This document shows, one piece after another, positions 16,900-25,282 of a stretch of DNA of 64,000 nucleotides. Numbering within the stretch: position 1 is the first letter of the stretch; the number at the start of each line of letters is the position of its first letter. Position numbers and translations under genes: made by a program. Origin of the DNA: Algoriphagus marinus (GTDB lineage Bacteria > Bacteroidota > Bacteroidia > Cytophagales > Cyclobacteriaceae); assembly GCF_001936475.1 (NCBI RefSeq), contig NZ_MSPQ01000009.1, positions 1 to 64,000 on the forward strand, given 5' to 3'. The notes under the pieces were generated by a model. That model ran no database searches and had not been told where the DNA came from. It saw nothing but the letters and a program-made list of their open reading frames with translations.

Positions 16900-17084
16900 A
16901 TTTATTGATTATAAGTTATTTATAGCTCTTTATTAAAAAATATAATTGAGCTCACTTTTGAAGTTTAACATTCTATGATAAAATGTTTTTTTTCGAAATC
17001 ACCACTTTTAATCAAGGAATAAACCGCTTCAATAAAGCCACTCTGATTGACCATCCTCGACGAATTAACTTGTCTAGAGAGTTT

Positions 17085-17112
17085 TAAAATCTTGAGTCTT
17101 AAATCTTGAGTC
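17085..17112. repeat. 14-bp tandem repeat, two copies
   Basis: TAAAATCTTGAGTC (17085-17098) is followed directly by TTAAATCTTGAGTC (17099-17112), differing at one base. It lies just past the 3' end of thiL. Short tandem repeats of this kind vary in copy number between strains in some Bacteroidota, but here this is inference. Confidence 0.6.
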
Positions 17113-17129
17113 TTGATACTTGTTTCTTT

Positions 17130-18158
17130 CTAAAAATGCTTCCAGCCTTGTGCTTTAATTTGGACTGCGGTTCCACTTTTGGTTACTAAATACTTTCCCT
17201 CTTCTGATTTAGTGATATGACCTATGAAATGGATATCCGGATGCTTTTCTACTTTTTCAAAGTCTTTCTGATCGATCGTAAACAGCAGTTCGTAATCTTC
17301 GCCGCCATTCAAGACACAAGTAATAGGATCTAAATTTAGCTCAACAGCAGTATCAAATGTCTGCTTATCGATTGGAAGTTTGTCCTCATAAATCGTCGCA
17401 CCTACTCCAGAAGCCTTACAAATATGGAAGATCTCAGATGCTAATCCATCGGAAATATCCATCATGCTTGTCGGAATGACTCCCAATTCTTTAAACTCAT
17501 GGATGATATCCATGCGAGCATCCGGTCTCAGCTGCCGACCGGTGACCACAGTATATTTATCCAATTCCGGTTTCATATCGGGATTAGAAAGGAAGACTTG
17601 CTTTTCTCTTTCAAGAACTTGTAGACCTACAAGGGCCGCACCCAAATCTCCAGTCACGCAAAGGATATCATTCGCTTTTGCACCAGATCGATAAGTAACT
17701 TCCTCCTTTTTTGCTTCGCCTATAGCAGTGATAGAAATCACCAATCCAGATCTGGAAGCGGTAGTATCTCCGCCAACTAGATCAACTCCATAATGATCGC
17801 AAGCTGCATAAATACCCTCATATAGCGCCTCCACTGCTTCTAGTGAAAAACGATTGGAAAGACCAATGCTGACAGTAATCTGCTTAGGAATCGCATTCAT
17901 CGCAGCGATATCAGATACATTCACTGCCACAGCCTTGAATCCCAAATGTGGTAAAGGAGCATAAGAAAGATCGAAATGAACACCTTCCATCAGCATATCA
18001 GTAGAAACTACTTTCACATGGTCTCCGGCATCAATTATCGCTGCATCGTCTCCAATCCCTTTGATGGAAGAGGAATTCCTGATTTTTACTTTTTTGCTTA
18101 AATGATCTATTAGGCCAAATTCACCCAGATCGGCTATTTCTGTTCTTTTTTCAGACAT
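17130..18158 (-). CDS. thiL: thiamine-monophosphate kinase ThiL
   Basis: A 342-residue cytoplasmic enzyme of the PurM/ThiL superfamily that phosphorylates thiamine monophosphate to thiamine diphosphate, the last step of cofactor synthesis. Conserved motifs are GIGDDAAII (34-42, metal-binding Asp), STDMLMEGVHFD (52-63), GGDTTAS, MDISDGLASEI and GGEDYELLFT. Length matches the family. The gene lies 106 bases downstream of mce on the same strand and may share its transcript. No other thiamine genes are in the window. Confidence 0.95.
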   Translation of the reverse strand: MSEKRTEIADLGEFGLIDHLSKKVKIRNSSSIKGIGDDAAIIDAGDHVKVVSTDMLMEGVHFDLSYAPLPHLGFKAVAVNVSDIAAMNAIPKQITVSIGLSNRFSLEAVEALYEGIYAACDHYGVDLVGGDTTASRSGLVISITAIGEAKKEEVTYRSGAKANDILCVTGDLGAALVGLQVLEREKQVFLSNPDMKPELDKYTVVTGRQLRPDARMDIIHEFKELGVIPTSMMDISDGLASEIFHICKASGVGATIYEDKLPIDKQTFDTAVELNLDPITCVLNGGEDYELLFTIDQKDFEKVEKHPDIHFIGHITKSEEGKYLVTKSGTAVQIKAQGWKHF

Positions 18159-18264
18159 GATTCGATTTATGATTTAAGAAATACGAGAACGTGCTTTGGA
18201 GTAACAATAATTAAGGGCTGGGTACTACTAATTTACCAACCTCCAAACTTTGTAACCTTCCAAA

Positions 18265-18666
18265 TTAAAACTTCTCTTGACAAAGCTCCACCAAAACGCC
18301 GTTTGTACTTCGTGGGTGCAAAAATACCACTAATTTATTATCCGCACCTTCCTTTGGGGTTTCATTGAGGATTTCAAATCCAGCTTCTTTTAATCGAGCT
18401 ACTTCTGCTATTATATCCTCCACATCAAATGCGATATGATGTACTCCTTCTGACTTTCGGTCAATAAATTTAGCGATCGGGGAATCTGTTCTTGTTGCCT
18501 GAAGCAATTCTACCTTAGTTTCCCCTACTTGAAAAAATGAAGTGTCTACTCCCTCACCTTCTACTTTTTCTGTTTTGAAATGAGTTTTACCCAACAATTT
18601 TTTGAAAAGCTCATTTGATTTTTCAAGGTCTGCCACTGCAATCCCTATATGCTCAATTTTCCTCAT
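18265..18666 (-). CDS. mce: methylmalonyl-CoA epimerase
   Basis: A 133-residue VOC-fold metalloenzyme that interconverts (2R)- and (2S)-methylmalonyl-CoA, linking propionyl-CoA and succinyl-CoA metabolism. Two beta-alpha-beta-beta-beta modules are visible. Candidate metal ligands are His6 (IEHIGIAV), His76/His77 (GVHHIAFDVED) and Glu127 (GVLVELCQ). The segment LHPRSTNGVLVEL is diagnostic for this family. A carboxyltransferase beta subunit that could supply methylmalonyl-CoA is at 40068-41696, but it is not linked. It is divergent from the A-type carrier gene. Confidence 0.93.
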   Translation of the reverse strand: MRKIEHIGIAVADLEKSNELFKKLLGKTHFKTEKVEGEGVDTSFFQVGETKVELLQATRTDSPIAKFIDRKSEGVHHIAFDVEDIIAEVARLKEAGFEILNETPKEGADNKLVVFLHPRSTNGVLVELCQEKF

Positions 18667-18754
18667 GTTGAAATTTCTTATATTTACACTGAATTATTTC
18701 AGGAGAAAGGCTGTTTTGCCCCTGATTGAAAATAGAATTTAAAGTTACAAAGAT

Positions 18755-19081
18755 ATGATTATCGTTTCCGACAAAGCCAAAGCGCGAATTTTGGAGCTCA
18801 AAAAAGAAGAAGGAAGAACTGAAAATGAAAATATTCGGGTCTCTGTTAAAGGTGGTGGTTGCTCCGGATTGATGTATGATTTAGGTTTTGATGCCACCCA
18901 AGTAGAAACCGACCACGTATTCGAAGATAAAGGCGTAAAGATCCTAGTGGACCGCAAAAGCTTACTTTATTTAGCTGGTACTACTTTGGAATTTACAGAT
19001 GGATTAAATGGTAAAGGCTTTCAATTTGTCAATCCTAATGCGAACCGAACCTGCGGATGTGGTGAAAGCTTCTCCGTTTAA
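18755..19081 (+). CDS. A-type iron-sulfur carrier (IscA/ErpA/HesB)
   Basis: A 108-residue A-type carrier that delivers Fe-S clusters to target proteins. The three conserved cysteines are present: Cys36 in GGGCSGLMYDLGF, and Cys100 and Cys102 in RTCGCGESFSV. Length is normal. This contrasts with the paralogue at 33389-33706, which lacks the last two. It stands alone between divergent mce and gcvT and is followed by an intrinsic terminator. Whether it acts like IscA, ErpA or SufA cannot be told from sequence alone. Confidence 0.93.
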   Translation: MIIVSDKAKARILELKKEEGRTENENIRVSVKGGGCSGLMYDLGFDATQVETDHVFEDKGVKILVDRKSLLYLAGTTLEFTDGLNGKGFQFVNPNANRTCGCGESFSV

Positions 19082-19102
19082 TTTTAATTTAACGAACTCC
19101 TG

Positions 19103-19132
19103 AAAGGCAGCCTAAAAGCTGTCTTTTTTTTT
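19103..19132 (+). terminator. intrinsic terminator after the A-type carrier gene
   Basis: AAAGGCAGC (19103-19111) pairs with GCTGTCTTT (19118-19126) in a nine-bp stem with one G-T pair and a CTAAAA loop. A run of T's to 19132 follows. Confidence 0.8.
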
Positions 19133-19234
19133 GCCTGATTTCCAGTTGAAACAAAATTTTATGCTTAATTAAAAAACTAAACCACAACTGATCACTTTTA
19201 CAGTAAGGGTTTCCCCAATTTCCCCTTCAATCCT

Positions 19235-19242
19235 TACCTTTG
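19235..19242 (+). promoter_or_regulatory. putative -7 element of gcvT
   Basis: TACCTTTG fits TAnnTTTG exactly and lies 29 bases upstream of the gcvT start. The -33 region has only a TTTC, so the promoter may be weak or need an activator. Confidence 0.4.
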
Positions 19243-19271
19243 CCCACGTCAAAAATAACAATCCCAAATTC

Positions 19272-20366
19272 ATGGAAGATCAAATCAAGAAAATTCAACT
19301 TAATGACTTGCACATTGCCCTAGGTGGCAAAATGGTGCCTTTTGCCGGCTATAACATGCCCGTTCGATACAGTTCTGATAACGAGGAGCATCTGTGCGTA
19401 AGAAATGGAGTTGGAGTATTCGATGTGTCTCACATGGGAGAGTTTATGGTAGAAGGGCCAGAGGCGTTGAACCTTATTCAAAAAGTAACTTCAAACGATG
19501 CTTCCAAGCTTGTGGATGGTCAGGCGCAATATTCTTGCTTCCCTAATGAAACTGGCGGAATTGTGGATGATTTGATCGTTTACAAATTTGCAGATGAGAA
19601 ATATATGCTCGTTGTCAATGCTTCCAATATTGATAAAGATTGGAACTGGGTCAATCAGCATAATACCATGGGTGCAAAGCTGACAAATATTTCAGACGAG
19701 CTTTCACTATTCGCAGTTCAAGGACCAAAAGCAATCGAAGCGGTACAATCATTGACTTCCGTGAATCTTTCTGATGTGAAATTTTACCATTTCACAGTTG
19801 GTGATTTTGCAGGAAAGCAGGACGTAATCATTTCGGGAACGGGCTACACCGGATCAGGAGGATTTGAAATCTATGTAAAGAATAAGGATGCGGAGGAAGT
19901 TTGGAATGCCATTTTTGAAGCTGGAAAAGACTATGACATCAAGCCGATCGGCTTGGGTGCTAGAGATACTTTGCGTATGGAAATGGGCTATTGCCTGTAT
20001 GGAAATGACATCACCGACACCACTTCGCCTATCGAGGCTGGTCTGGGATGGATTACCAAATTCACTAAAGACTTCACTAATTCTGAAGCACTGAAAGCAC
20101 AAAAAGAAGCTGGGGTTACCCGTAAATTGGTTGGGTTTGTGATGCAAGAAAGAGGGATTCCTCGTGGACACTATCCAATCGTGGACGCAGCCGGTGAGTT
20201 AATCGGAGAAGTAACTTCAGGTACGCAATCTCCGAGCATGGGAGTTGGGATCGGAATGGGGTATTTGAAAACAGAATTTGCAAAACCTGGAACAGAAATA
20301 TTCATACAAGTTCGAAATAAGAACCTCAAAGCTCAGGTAGAGAAATTGCCGCTATTGAAAGTATGA
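19272..20366 (+). CDS. gcvT: glycine cleavage system T protein (aminomethyltransferase)
   Basis: A 364-residue folate enzyme that takes the aminomethyl group from the H-protein lipoyl arm, forms 5,10-methylene-tetrahydrofolate and releases ammonia. The N-terminal part has [15 protein letters not shown] and [11 protein letters not shown], and further on are the family's [14 protein letters not shown] and [18 protein letters not shown] motifs. The C-terminal barrel domain ends with [21 protein letters not shown]. Length is full. The comB-like gene starts inside its stop codon (ATGA overlap). gcvH and gcvP are not in the window, as is usual for scattered gcv genes in this phylum. Confidence 0.96.
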   Translation: MEDQIKKIQLNDLHIALGGKMVPFAGYNMPVRYSSDNEEHLCVRNGVGVFDVSHMGEFMVEGPEALNLIQKVTSNDASKLVDGQAQYSCFPNETGGIVDDLIVYKFADEKYMLVVNASNIDKDWNWVNQHNTMGAKLTNISDELSLFAVQGPKAIEAVQSLTSVNLSDVKFYHFTVGDFAGKQDVIISGTGYTGSGGFEIYVKNKDAEEVWNAIFEAGKDYDIKPIGLGARDTLRMEMGYCLYGNDITDTTSPIEAGLGWITKFTKDFTNSEALKAQKEAGVTRKLVGFVMQERGIPRGHYPIVDAAGELIGEVTSGTQSPSMGVGIGMGYLKTEFAKPGTEIFIQVRNKNLKAQVEKLPLLKV

Positions 20367-21073
20367 ACAAAGTAGAAATCTGCTTCAGTCCTGAGCTGAT
20401 TCATCTTCATTCACTTGAAAATAAAATTGTGGTGGTAGTCGATATCTTTCGAGCTACCTCCACGATGATTGCAGCTTTGGCTAATGGCATAAATGAGATC
20501 AAAACCTTTGCTGATCTGGAAGAATGCAGACAAATGTCAAAAGAAGGCTATTTGATTGCGGGGGAACGAAATGGTTTGACTGCAGAAGGCTTTGAATTGG
20601 GGAATTCCCCTATTGCCTATTTGGATGATGCTTTCAAAGGACGTAAACTCGCTATGACCACCACCAATGGCACCTTGGCAATCTCAAAATCAAATGGAGC
20701 TACTGAGATTTTGATTGGTGCCTTTCCAAATCTTTCAGCGACTGTTTCCTATTTACAATCCAAGAAGCAAGACGTTTTGATCCATTGCGCAGGCTGGAAA
20801 GGCATGTTTAATTTGGAGGATTCGCTTTATGCAGGAGCTTTGGCAAAAAGTCTTGAAGCTACGCACGAAGCAGCTGAAGATGGAGCGCTTGCAATGAAAG
20901 CTCTTTTTGAAAAGGAAGGGCATGATTTAAAAGGTTTTCTCTCGCAGGCCTCCCATGCCAAGCGACTCCAAAATCATAATATCGAAGCAGATATTGATTT
21001 TTGTCTAACTCTTGATTTGTTTGGGATGATTGGAATTGTCCAAAACGATGTTTTGAAAGGGATTGAAGTATAA
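20363..21073 (+). CDS. comB: 2-phosphosulfolactate phosphatase family protein (ComB)
   Basis: A 236-residue member of the ComB family, Mg-dependent acid phosphatases first known from coenzyme M synthesis in methanogens. The N-terminus [14 protein letters not shown] and the segment [12 protein letters not shown] with its conserved Asp are family hallmarks, as are TTTNGTLAI and [18 protein letters not shown]. Bacteria without coenzyme M carry this family too. There the natural substrate is uncertain and may be sulfolactate-phosphate or another phospho-acid. It overlaps gcvT by four bases, so it is translated from the same message. Confidence 0.88.
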   Translation: MNKVEICFSPELIHLHSLENKIVVVVDIFRATSTMIAALANGINEIKTFADLEECRQMSKEGYLIAGERNGLTAEGFELGNSPIAYLDDAFKGRKLAMTTTNGTLAISKSNGATEILIGAFPNLSATVSYLQSKKQDVLIHCAGWKGMFNLEDSLYAGALAKSLEATHEAAEDGALAMKALFEKEGHDLKGFLSQASHAKRLQNHNIEADIDFCLTLDLFGMIGIVQNDVLKGIEV

Positions 21074-21153
21074 AAAAATAACCAAACTGACTTTTGTCAG
21101 GAATTGGTAGCGGAAATGACTTTATTATTGTCTTGAAATAAAATTTAAAGACA

Positions 21154-21390
21154 ATGATCCAAAAACATCAATTAATCGAAGAATTTCCTGAGCACGCTGA
21201 TAGAATCCATGAATTGAAAGAGAAGAACTCGCATTTCAAAAAATTATTTGACGAATACGATGATCTCGATCATGAAATCTATCGAATAGAAACTGATTCT
21301 GAGCCTGCATCAGATGAAACACTGAATAAACTTCGTTCCGAGCGGGTAAAACTAAAGGATGAACTTTATCAGATGTTACTAACCCTATAA
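21154..21390 (+). CDS. YdcH/SlyX-like small coiled-coil protein (DUF465)
   Basis: A 78-residue charged helical protein. The sequence EFPEHADRIHELKEKNSHF with a conserved F-P-E-x-x-x-x-I-x-x-L-K start and the later ERVKLKDELYQML identify DUF465. The family is short, cytoplasmic and of unknown role. It is its own unit with a terminator directly behind. Confidence 0.85.
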   Translation: MIQKHQLIEEFPEHADRIHELKEKNSHFKKLFDEYDDLDHEIYRIETDSEPASDETLNKLRSERVKLKDELYQMLLTL

Positions 21391-21392
21391 AT

Positions 21393-21426
21393 AAATAGAG
21401 CCTGTGGAAACCCTCAGGCTCTATTT
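21393..21426. terminator. intrinsic terminator after the YdcH-like gene
   Basis: AAATAGAGCCTG (21393-21404) pairs perfectly with CAGGCTCTATTT (21415-21426) around a ten-base loop. Only a short T run follows (TTTAGTTT). Confidence 0.75.
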
Positions 21427-21562
21427 AGTTTAATTCTGCATTATTCTTGTGCCGATTAAAATGTGATATTTTTTTTCTCAAGGCTCTTTTTCATGACTTC
21501 TGTGAGAACTTCGTCAGTTTAATTAGTCCGATATATTAAAGCAATTAAAAGTGCTTCTGTCT

Positions 21563-22357
21563 TTATTTCATTGCCAGAGGTCTCAGTTCCACCTTTCTGA
21601 AAAATATCTCTGCTCCTTCAGATTGAATTTGAATACGCCCTTTACTTGGTTTTACATTGGAAGCATGATTTACTAATACTCCATTCAAGTAAATCGTAAT
21701 CTCATCGCCCTTAACAACGCATTCAACTTTATTCCACTCTCCTACCTGTTTTTCCACGTCCTGAGAACCACGGAAATCAATCACATCTTTCCAGTTTGGA
21801 TCACGTCCATACCAATTGATCCGGCCGCGATTTATAGTTGCAAGTTCACCTTCGGGCTGAAAAACATAAGAACTTCCCTGCTTTTCCGGAGCCACCGGAC
21901 TCGTAATACTGAAATTCTTACTTCCATCGCCTACCACAATAAAATCGCCTGTTCCACCTTCTATCAACTGGCATTCAATAGAATTCATCCAAATTCCATC
22001 AGACGCTCCATCCTCTCCTACCGAATGTAAGAGAATTCCAGAATCTCGGGCATTTTGCAATCTAGGAGCAAAAGTTTTTCCACCCCATTTGAATTCTACG
22101 ATGAGCCGATAATTCTCAAATTCTTCATTTGTTGTGATTCCTCCCCATTCCTCCCCAGAAATCCTGATCATTCCATCCTGGACCGTGAAGACATTTTTCG
22201 GATCAATGTTCCTTCCTCGATTTTGCACAAAAGTGTACCAACCATCGAGGTTTTTACCATTGAATAAGATGACTTTACTTTTTATGTCTGATTTGCCTTG
22301 GGAAAAGGCTAGCGAAGTCATAATCATCAAAAGTGATAAAAGAATAACTTTTTTCAT
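21563..22357 (-). CDS. secreted DUF1080 (3-keto-disaccharide hydrolase-like) protein
   Basis: A 264-residue exported protein. A Sec signal peptide MKKVILLSLLMIMTSLAFSQG is followed by a concanavalin/LamG-like fold of the DUF1080 family. Recognisable pieces are LFNGKNLDGWYTFVQN at the start of the domain, GGITTNEEFENYRLIVEFKWG, DSGILLH, and VNHASNVKPSKGRIQIQSEGAEIFFRKVEL at the end (quoted in part: GRIQIQSEGAEIFFR). Members act on, or bind, sugars; several hydrolyse 3-keto-glycosides. The substrate here is unknown. A sulfatase gene 3 kb away may belong to the same polysaccharide-using lifestyle, but no operon joins them. Confidence 0.88.
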   Translation of the reverse strand: MKKVILLSLLMIMTSLAFSQGKSDIKSKVILFNGKNLDGWYTFVQNRGRNIDPKNVFTVQDGMIRISGEEWGGITTNEEFENYRLIVEFKWGGKTFAPRLQNARDSGILLHSVGEDGASDGIWMNSIECQLIEGGTGDFIVVGDGSKNFSITSPVAPEKQGSSYVFQPEGELATINRGRINWYGRDPNWKDVIDFRGSQDVEKQVGEWNKVECVVKGDEITIYLNGVLVNHASNVKPSKGRIQIQSEGAEIFFRKVELRPLAMK

Positions 22358-22675
22358 GTGTTTATAATTTTTCTATTTGGCCCCATAGCCTGCCCCGAAC
22401 TTGTTTCGGGGGAATCTCGCATTTCGATCCAGATAGCAATCGGGACTTCCCACTTTGTGACGTTATCGCCATGCTCGATTTCATATGTTTATAATAAGAT
22501 TTTCAATGGTCATATTGCCTGTCCCGAGAATCGAGAGAATGCCCTAATCCCGATATTTATTGGGACTTTCCTCTATGTTAGAACTTTTCTTATGGGCATT
22601 TTATTGGGAGTTTTGGGTTTAAAAGAAATGTCACTTACAAGATTGAGGAAGGAGAGTTTTTTTGATTCAAAGTTC
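22358..22675. repeat. intergenic region with CCCGA-type palindromes
   Basis: 318 bases without a real gene. It holds a hairpin CCCCGAA-CTTGT-TTCGGGG (22393-22411) and a second one, TCCCGAT/ATTGGGA (22548-22565). The segment GTCCCGAGAATCGAGA between them looks like a decayed copy. The perfect palindrome at 51875-51892 has the same CCCGA ends. These look like members of a dispersed intergenic palindrome family. Confidence 0.55.
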
Positions 22676-23434
22676 CTACTTAACCAAAATCCCCCCATCG
22701 ATCGTATAAGCCGAACCAGTTATCCAAGATGCTTCATCAGAAACCAAGAACAAGGCCAAGAAAGCAATATCTTCCGGGCGTCCTAGACGCTTCATCAACG
22801 TATTATTGGCTGTTTGCTGCACGATGCTATCAGGGTCTTCAAATGCTTTAGCTGAATCCCAAATCAAGGGGGTATCGACCGGACCGGGACAAATCGTATT
22901 CACCCGGATCGCTGGTCCATAATCCAATGCCATTTCTTTCACCAATGCAACCAGAGCTGCTTTACTCGCACAATAGGCTGCATGGTTGGGAAAACTTTTA
23001 AACGCTGCAATCGAACTATTTGCCAGGATAACCCCCTTGCCATTTTTCTGCATCTCAGGTATCGCAAACCTACTTAGATAAAATACGGAGTTCAAATTAG
23101 TACTTATGGTTTCATTCCATTCTTCAAAGGAAATATCTGTCACCGATCCCAATCCTAACTTCCCGGCATTAGTCACGACAATATCCAGTTTTTCAAAATT
23201 ATGAATTGCCTCACGTACGAGCGTCTCATTCACTTTTATTTGAGAAATATCCCCAGCTATAAAAACCGCCTTTCCACCCTGTTGAATTAGATTTTTCTCC
23301 AAATCTTTACCCCTAAATTCATCACGACCGCTCAAAACTACAGAAGCCCCTTCGCTTACAAACCGTTCGGCTATGGCCTTTCCCATGCCGCTTGTAGCTC
23401 CGGTTATAATGGCTGTTTTTCCTTGTAATCTCAT
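22676..23434 (-). CDS. SDR-family oxidoreductase
   Basis: A classical short-chain dehydrogenase/reductase of about 252 residues using NAD(P)H. Features in order: Rossmann glycine motif TGATSGMGKAIAE, NAG near position 90, catalytic Ser in ILANSSIAA, Tyr-x-x-x-Lys in YCASKAA, and the C-terminal ITGSAYTIDGG typical of SDR FabG-like enzymes. I chose the ATG at 23434 (MRLQGKTAIITG); the open frame reaches 57 bases farther upstream, but that extension does not fit the fold. The substrate is unknown. It is transcribed after the MazG-like and aminotransferase genes. Confidence 0.92.
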   Translation of the reverse strand: MRLQGKTAIITGATSGMGKAIAERFVSEGASVVLSGRDEFRGKDLEKNLIQQGGKAVFIAGDISQIKVNETLVREAIHNFEKLDIVVTNAGKLGLGSVTDISFEEWNETISTNLNSVFYLSRFAIPEMQKNGKGVILANSSIAAFKSFPNHAAYCASKAALVALVKEMALDYGPAIRVNTICPGPVDTPLIWDSAKAFEDPDSIVQQTANNTLMKRLGRPEDIAFLALFLVSDEASWITGSAYTIDGGILVK

Positions 23435-23504
23435 TTTTTGGGGGTTGATTAAGAAATGATTTTTTATCCTATAGTCGAATAATACAAGCAATAGATCAGC
23501 ATGT

Positions 23505-23858
23505 CTATTTCAACTTCTCATTATTCTTATGGCGATCTATATCTCGAATATTTTTCTTCTCAAAGTTCTTTTTCATCGCTTCCGTAAGATCTACTCCGGT
23601 TTGATTGGCTAGGCAGATCAGTACCCAAAGCACGTCTGCCATTTCATCTCCTAGATCTCTACCTTTATCGGATTCTTTAAAAGATTGATCACCATAGGTC
23701 CTAGACATGATCCGGGCAAGCTCCCCCACTTCTTCCATCAATATTGTCATATTGGTGAGTTCACTAAAATATTTAACCCCAACTGTTTTGATCCATTCAT
23801 CCACTTGAGATTGAGCCTCTGCTATTGTTATTTCCTTTTTCATTTTGTGATTTTTCAA
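23505..23858 (-). CDS. MazG-like nucleotide pyrophosphohydrolase
   Basis: A 117-residue all-alpha NTP pyrophosphohydrolase (MazG/RS21-C6-like), expected to hydrolyse (d)NTPs to monophosphates as housecleaning. The metal-binding pattern is visible as MEEVGELARIM with E-x-x-E, followed by LGDEMADVLWVLICLAN with E-x-x-D. Met6 (MKKEITIAEAQ, position 23843) is an equally good start. It lies eight bases after the aminotransferase gene and is probably in one operon with it and the SDR gene. Confidence 0.88.
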   Translation of the reverse strand: MKNHKMKKEITIAEAQSQVDEWIKTVGVKYFSELTNMTILMEEVGELARIMSRTYGDQSFKESDKGRDLGDEMADVLWVLICLANQTGVDLTEAMKKNFEKKNIRDIDRHKNNEKLK

Positions 23859-23865
23859 ATCAAAT

Positions 23866-25140
23866 TTATCCTAATATCTTCGCTATGGCCTTTACAAGTG
23901 ATTCGATTTCCGCTTCCGAATTGTAAATATGAGTGGAAACGCGGATTGCATTCACTCCACTTTCTGGCACTTGACGGATACGGAAACCATCTTTGGCCAA
24001 TTCAATTCCCATCTCTTTAAAATCCTTTAAATCGGTTTTAAAGGATATCATGGCAATTCGTGATTCTTTTTCTTCAGGAGTCAAGATTTGAATCTTAGTC
24101 CCCATGGTTTGAAGTCCAGTGTAGAGATATTCATTCAATTCCCGAATTCTAGACTCCACTTTTTGTTTCCCGATTTCTAAATGATATTTCGCGGCAGCTG
24201 CAGCACCCACATATAATGCTCTGCTTTGTGTTCCATAATCATAGCGGTGCGCTGTTGGATTCAAACCATAAAGAACCGGTGGATTAGTAGTCATATCCCA
24301 ACCTGCATCAGAATAGCCTCCAATTTGAATCGCTTGAAGTTCTTCGAGTCGTTCCTTTTTCACATATAAAAATCCTGTCCCTACTGGGCCAAGCATCCAC
24401 TTATGGAAGCAACCTGCATAGAAGTCACAACCTAATTCTGAAATATTCAAGTCAAAAGTTCCTGCACCATGTGCTCCGTCAATCGCAGAATAAATCCCTT
24501 TTGATCTGGCTAAATCAGCAATTTCTTTTATCGGAAATACCACTCCGGTCGTGCAAGTCACATGAGGAACGGCAATCACTCGAGTTTTAGAATTAATCAA
24601 ATTTTTGATCGCTTCAAGATTTTTCGCTTGGGTATCTTGTGGTTCAAATGTTCGGATGATGATCCCATCAAGCTTAGCTCGATTCAGCCAAGGGAGACCA
24701 TTTCCAACATGTTCGTGAGTGGTAAGAATGACCTCATCGCCTTTATTGAGAGGGAGTCCCCAAACCATGATATTTATCCCTTCGGTAGTGTTATGCGTGA
24801 GACTGAGCTCATCCGTTTTGACTCCTAAAAAATCTGCAAGAAATGCTCTCTCCTGATCAAAGTGCCCATATTCTCCTGAGCTGTTAATTTCTTCCAAACA
24901 AGTATTCATTGCTTGACTGACGGCATAGGGTGCTGGTCCAAATGTTCCATTATTCAGATAAACCCTTTCTCGAGTCAATGGAAAGCCATTTCTGATTTCT
25001 TTCCAAAAATCGACTTCAGATAGCGAGTGGTCAATCAGTGAATTCGAAAAAACAGGAGACGAATTGCCTATAAATACCCCTGAAGCAAGAAAACTCGCAC
25101 TTAGTTTTTGCAGAAATCGTCTTCGATTAGACATGATCAC
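23866..25140 (-). CDS. Tat-exported class V aminotransferase-fold PLP enzyme
   Basis: A 424-residue PLP enzyme of the class V family, similar to isopenicillin-N epimerase and cysteine desulfurase-like proteins. The PLP lysine is in AGCFHKWMLGP and the cofactor Asp/His in AIDGAHGAGTFD. The N-terminus carries a twin-arginine signal (SNRRRFLQKLSASFLASGVFIG), so the folded enzyme is probably exported to the periplasm with its cofactor. This is unusual for the fold but seen in Bacteroidota. The substrate cannot be deduced. It heads an apparent operon with the MazG-like and SDR genes and is divergent from the sulfatase. Confidence 0.88.
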   Translation of the reverse strand: MIMSNRRRFLQKLSASFLASGVFIGNSSPVFSNSLIDHSLSEVDFWKEIRNGFPLTRERVYLNNGTFGPAPYAVSQAMNTCLEEINSSGEYGHFDQERAFLADFLGVKTDELSLTHNTTEGINIMVWGLPLNKGDEVILTTHEHVGNGLPWLNRAKLDGIIIRTFEPQDTQAKNLEAIKNLINSKTRVIAVPHVTCTTGVVFPIKEIADLARSKGIYSAIDGAHGAGTFDLNISELGCDFYAGCFHKWMLGPVGTGFLYVKKERLEELQAIQIGGYSDAGWDMTTNPPVLYGLNPTAHRYDYGTQSRALYVGAAAAAKYHLEIGKQKVESRIRELNEYLYTGLQTMGTKIQILTPEEKESRIAMISFKTDLKDFKEMGIELAKDGFRIRQVPESGVNAIRVSTHIYNSEAEIESLVKAIAKILG

Positions 25141-25282
25141 TTATTGGTTGGGATAAATAATTCACATTTTATATTTCAAAAATGAGTTTCAAATTACGAC
25201 TAGTACCTAGAATTCCGATGGTAAATTCATGAAAAATTTAGATTAAATTGATTTTTTGAAAAAATCCTTTAGTGTGAAAACA

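Noticed and set aside
22358..22786. 142-codon plus-strand ORF
   Set aside because: Composed of palindromic intergenic sequence and the antisense of the SDR gene; no protein-like features.
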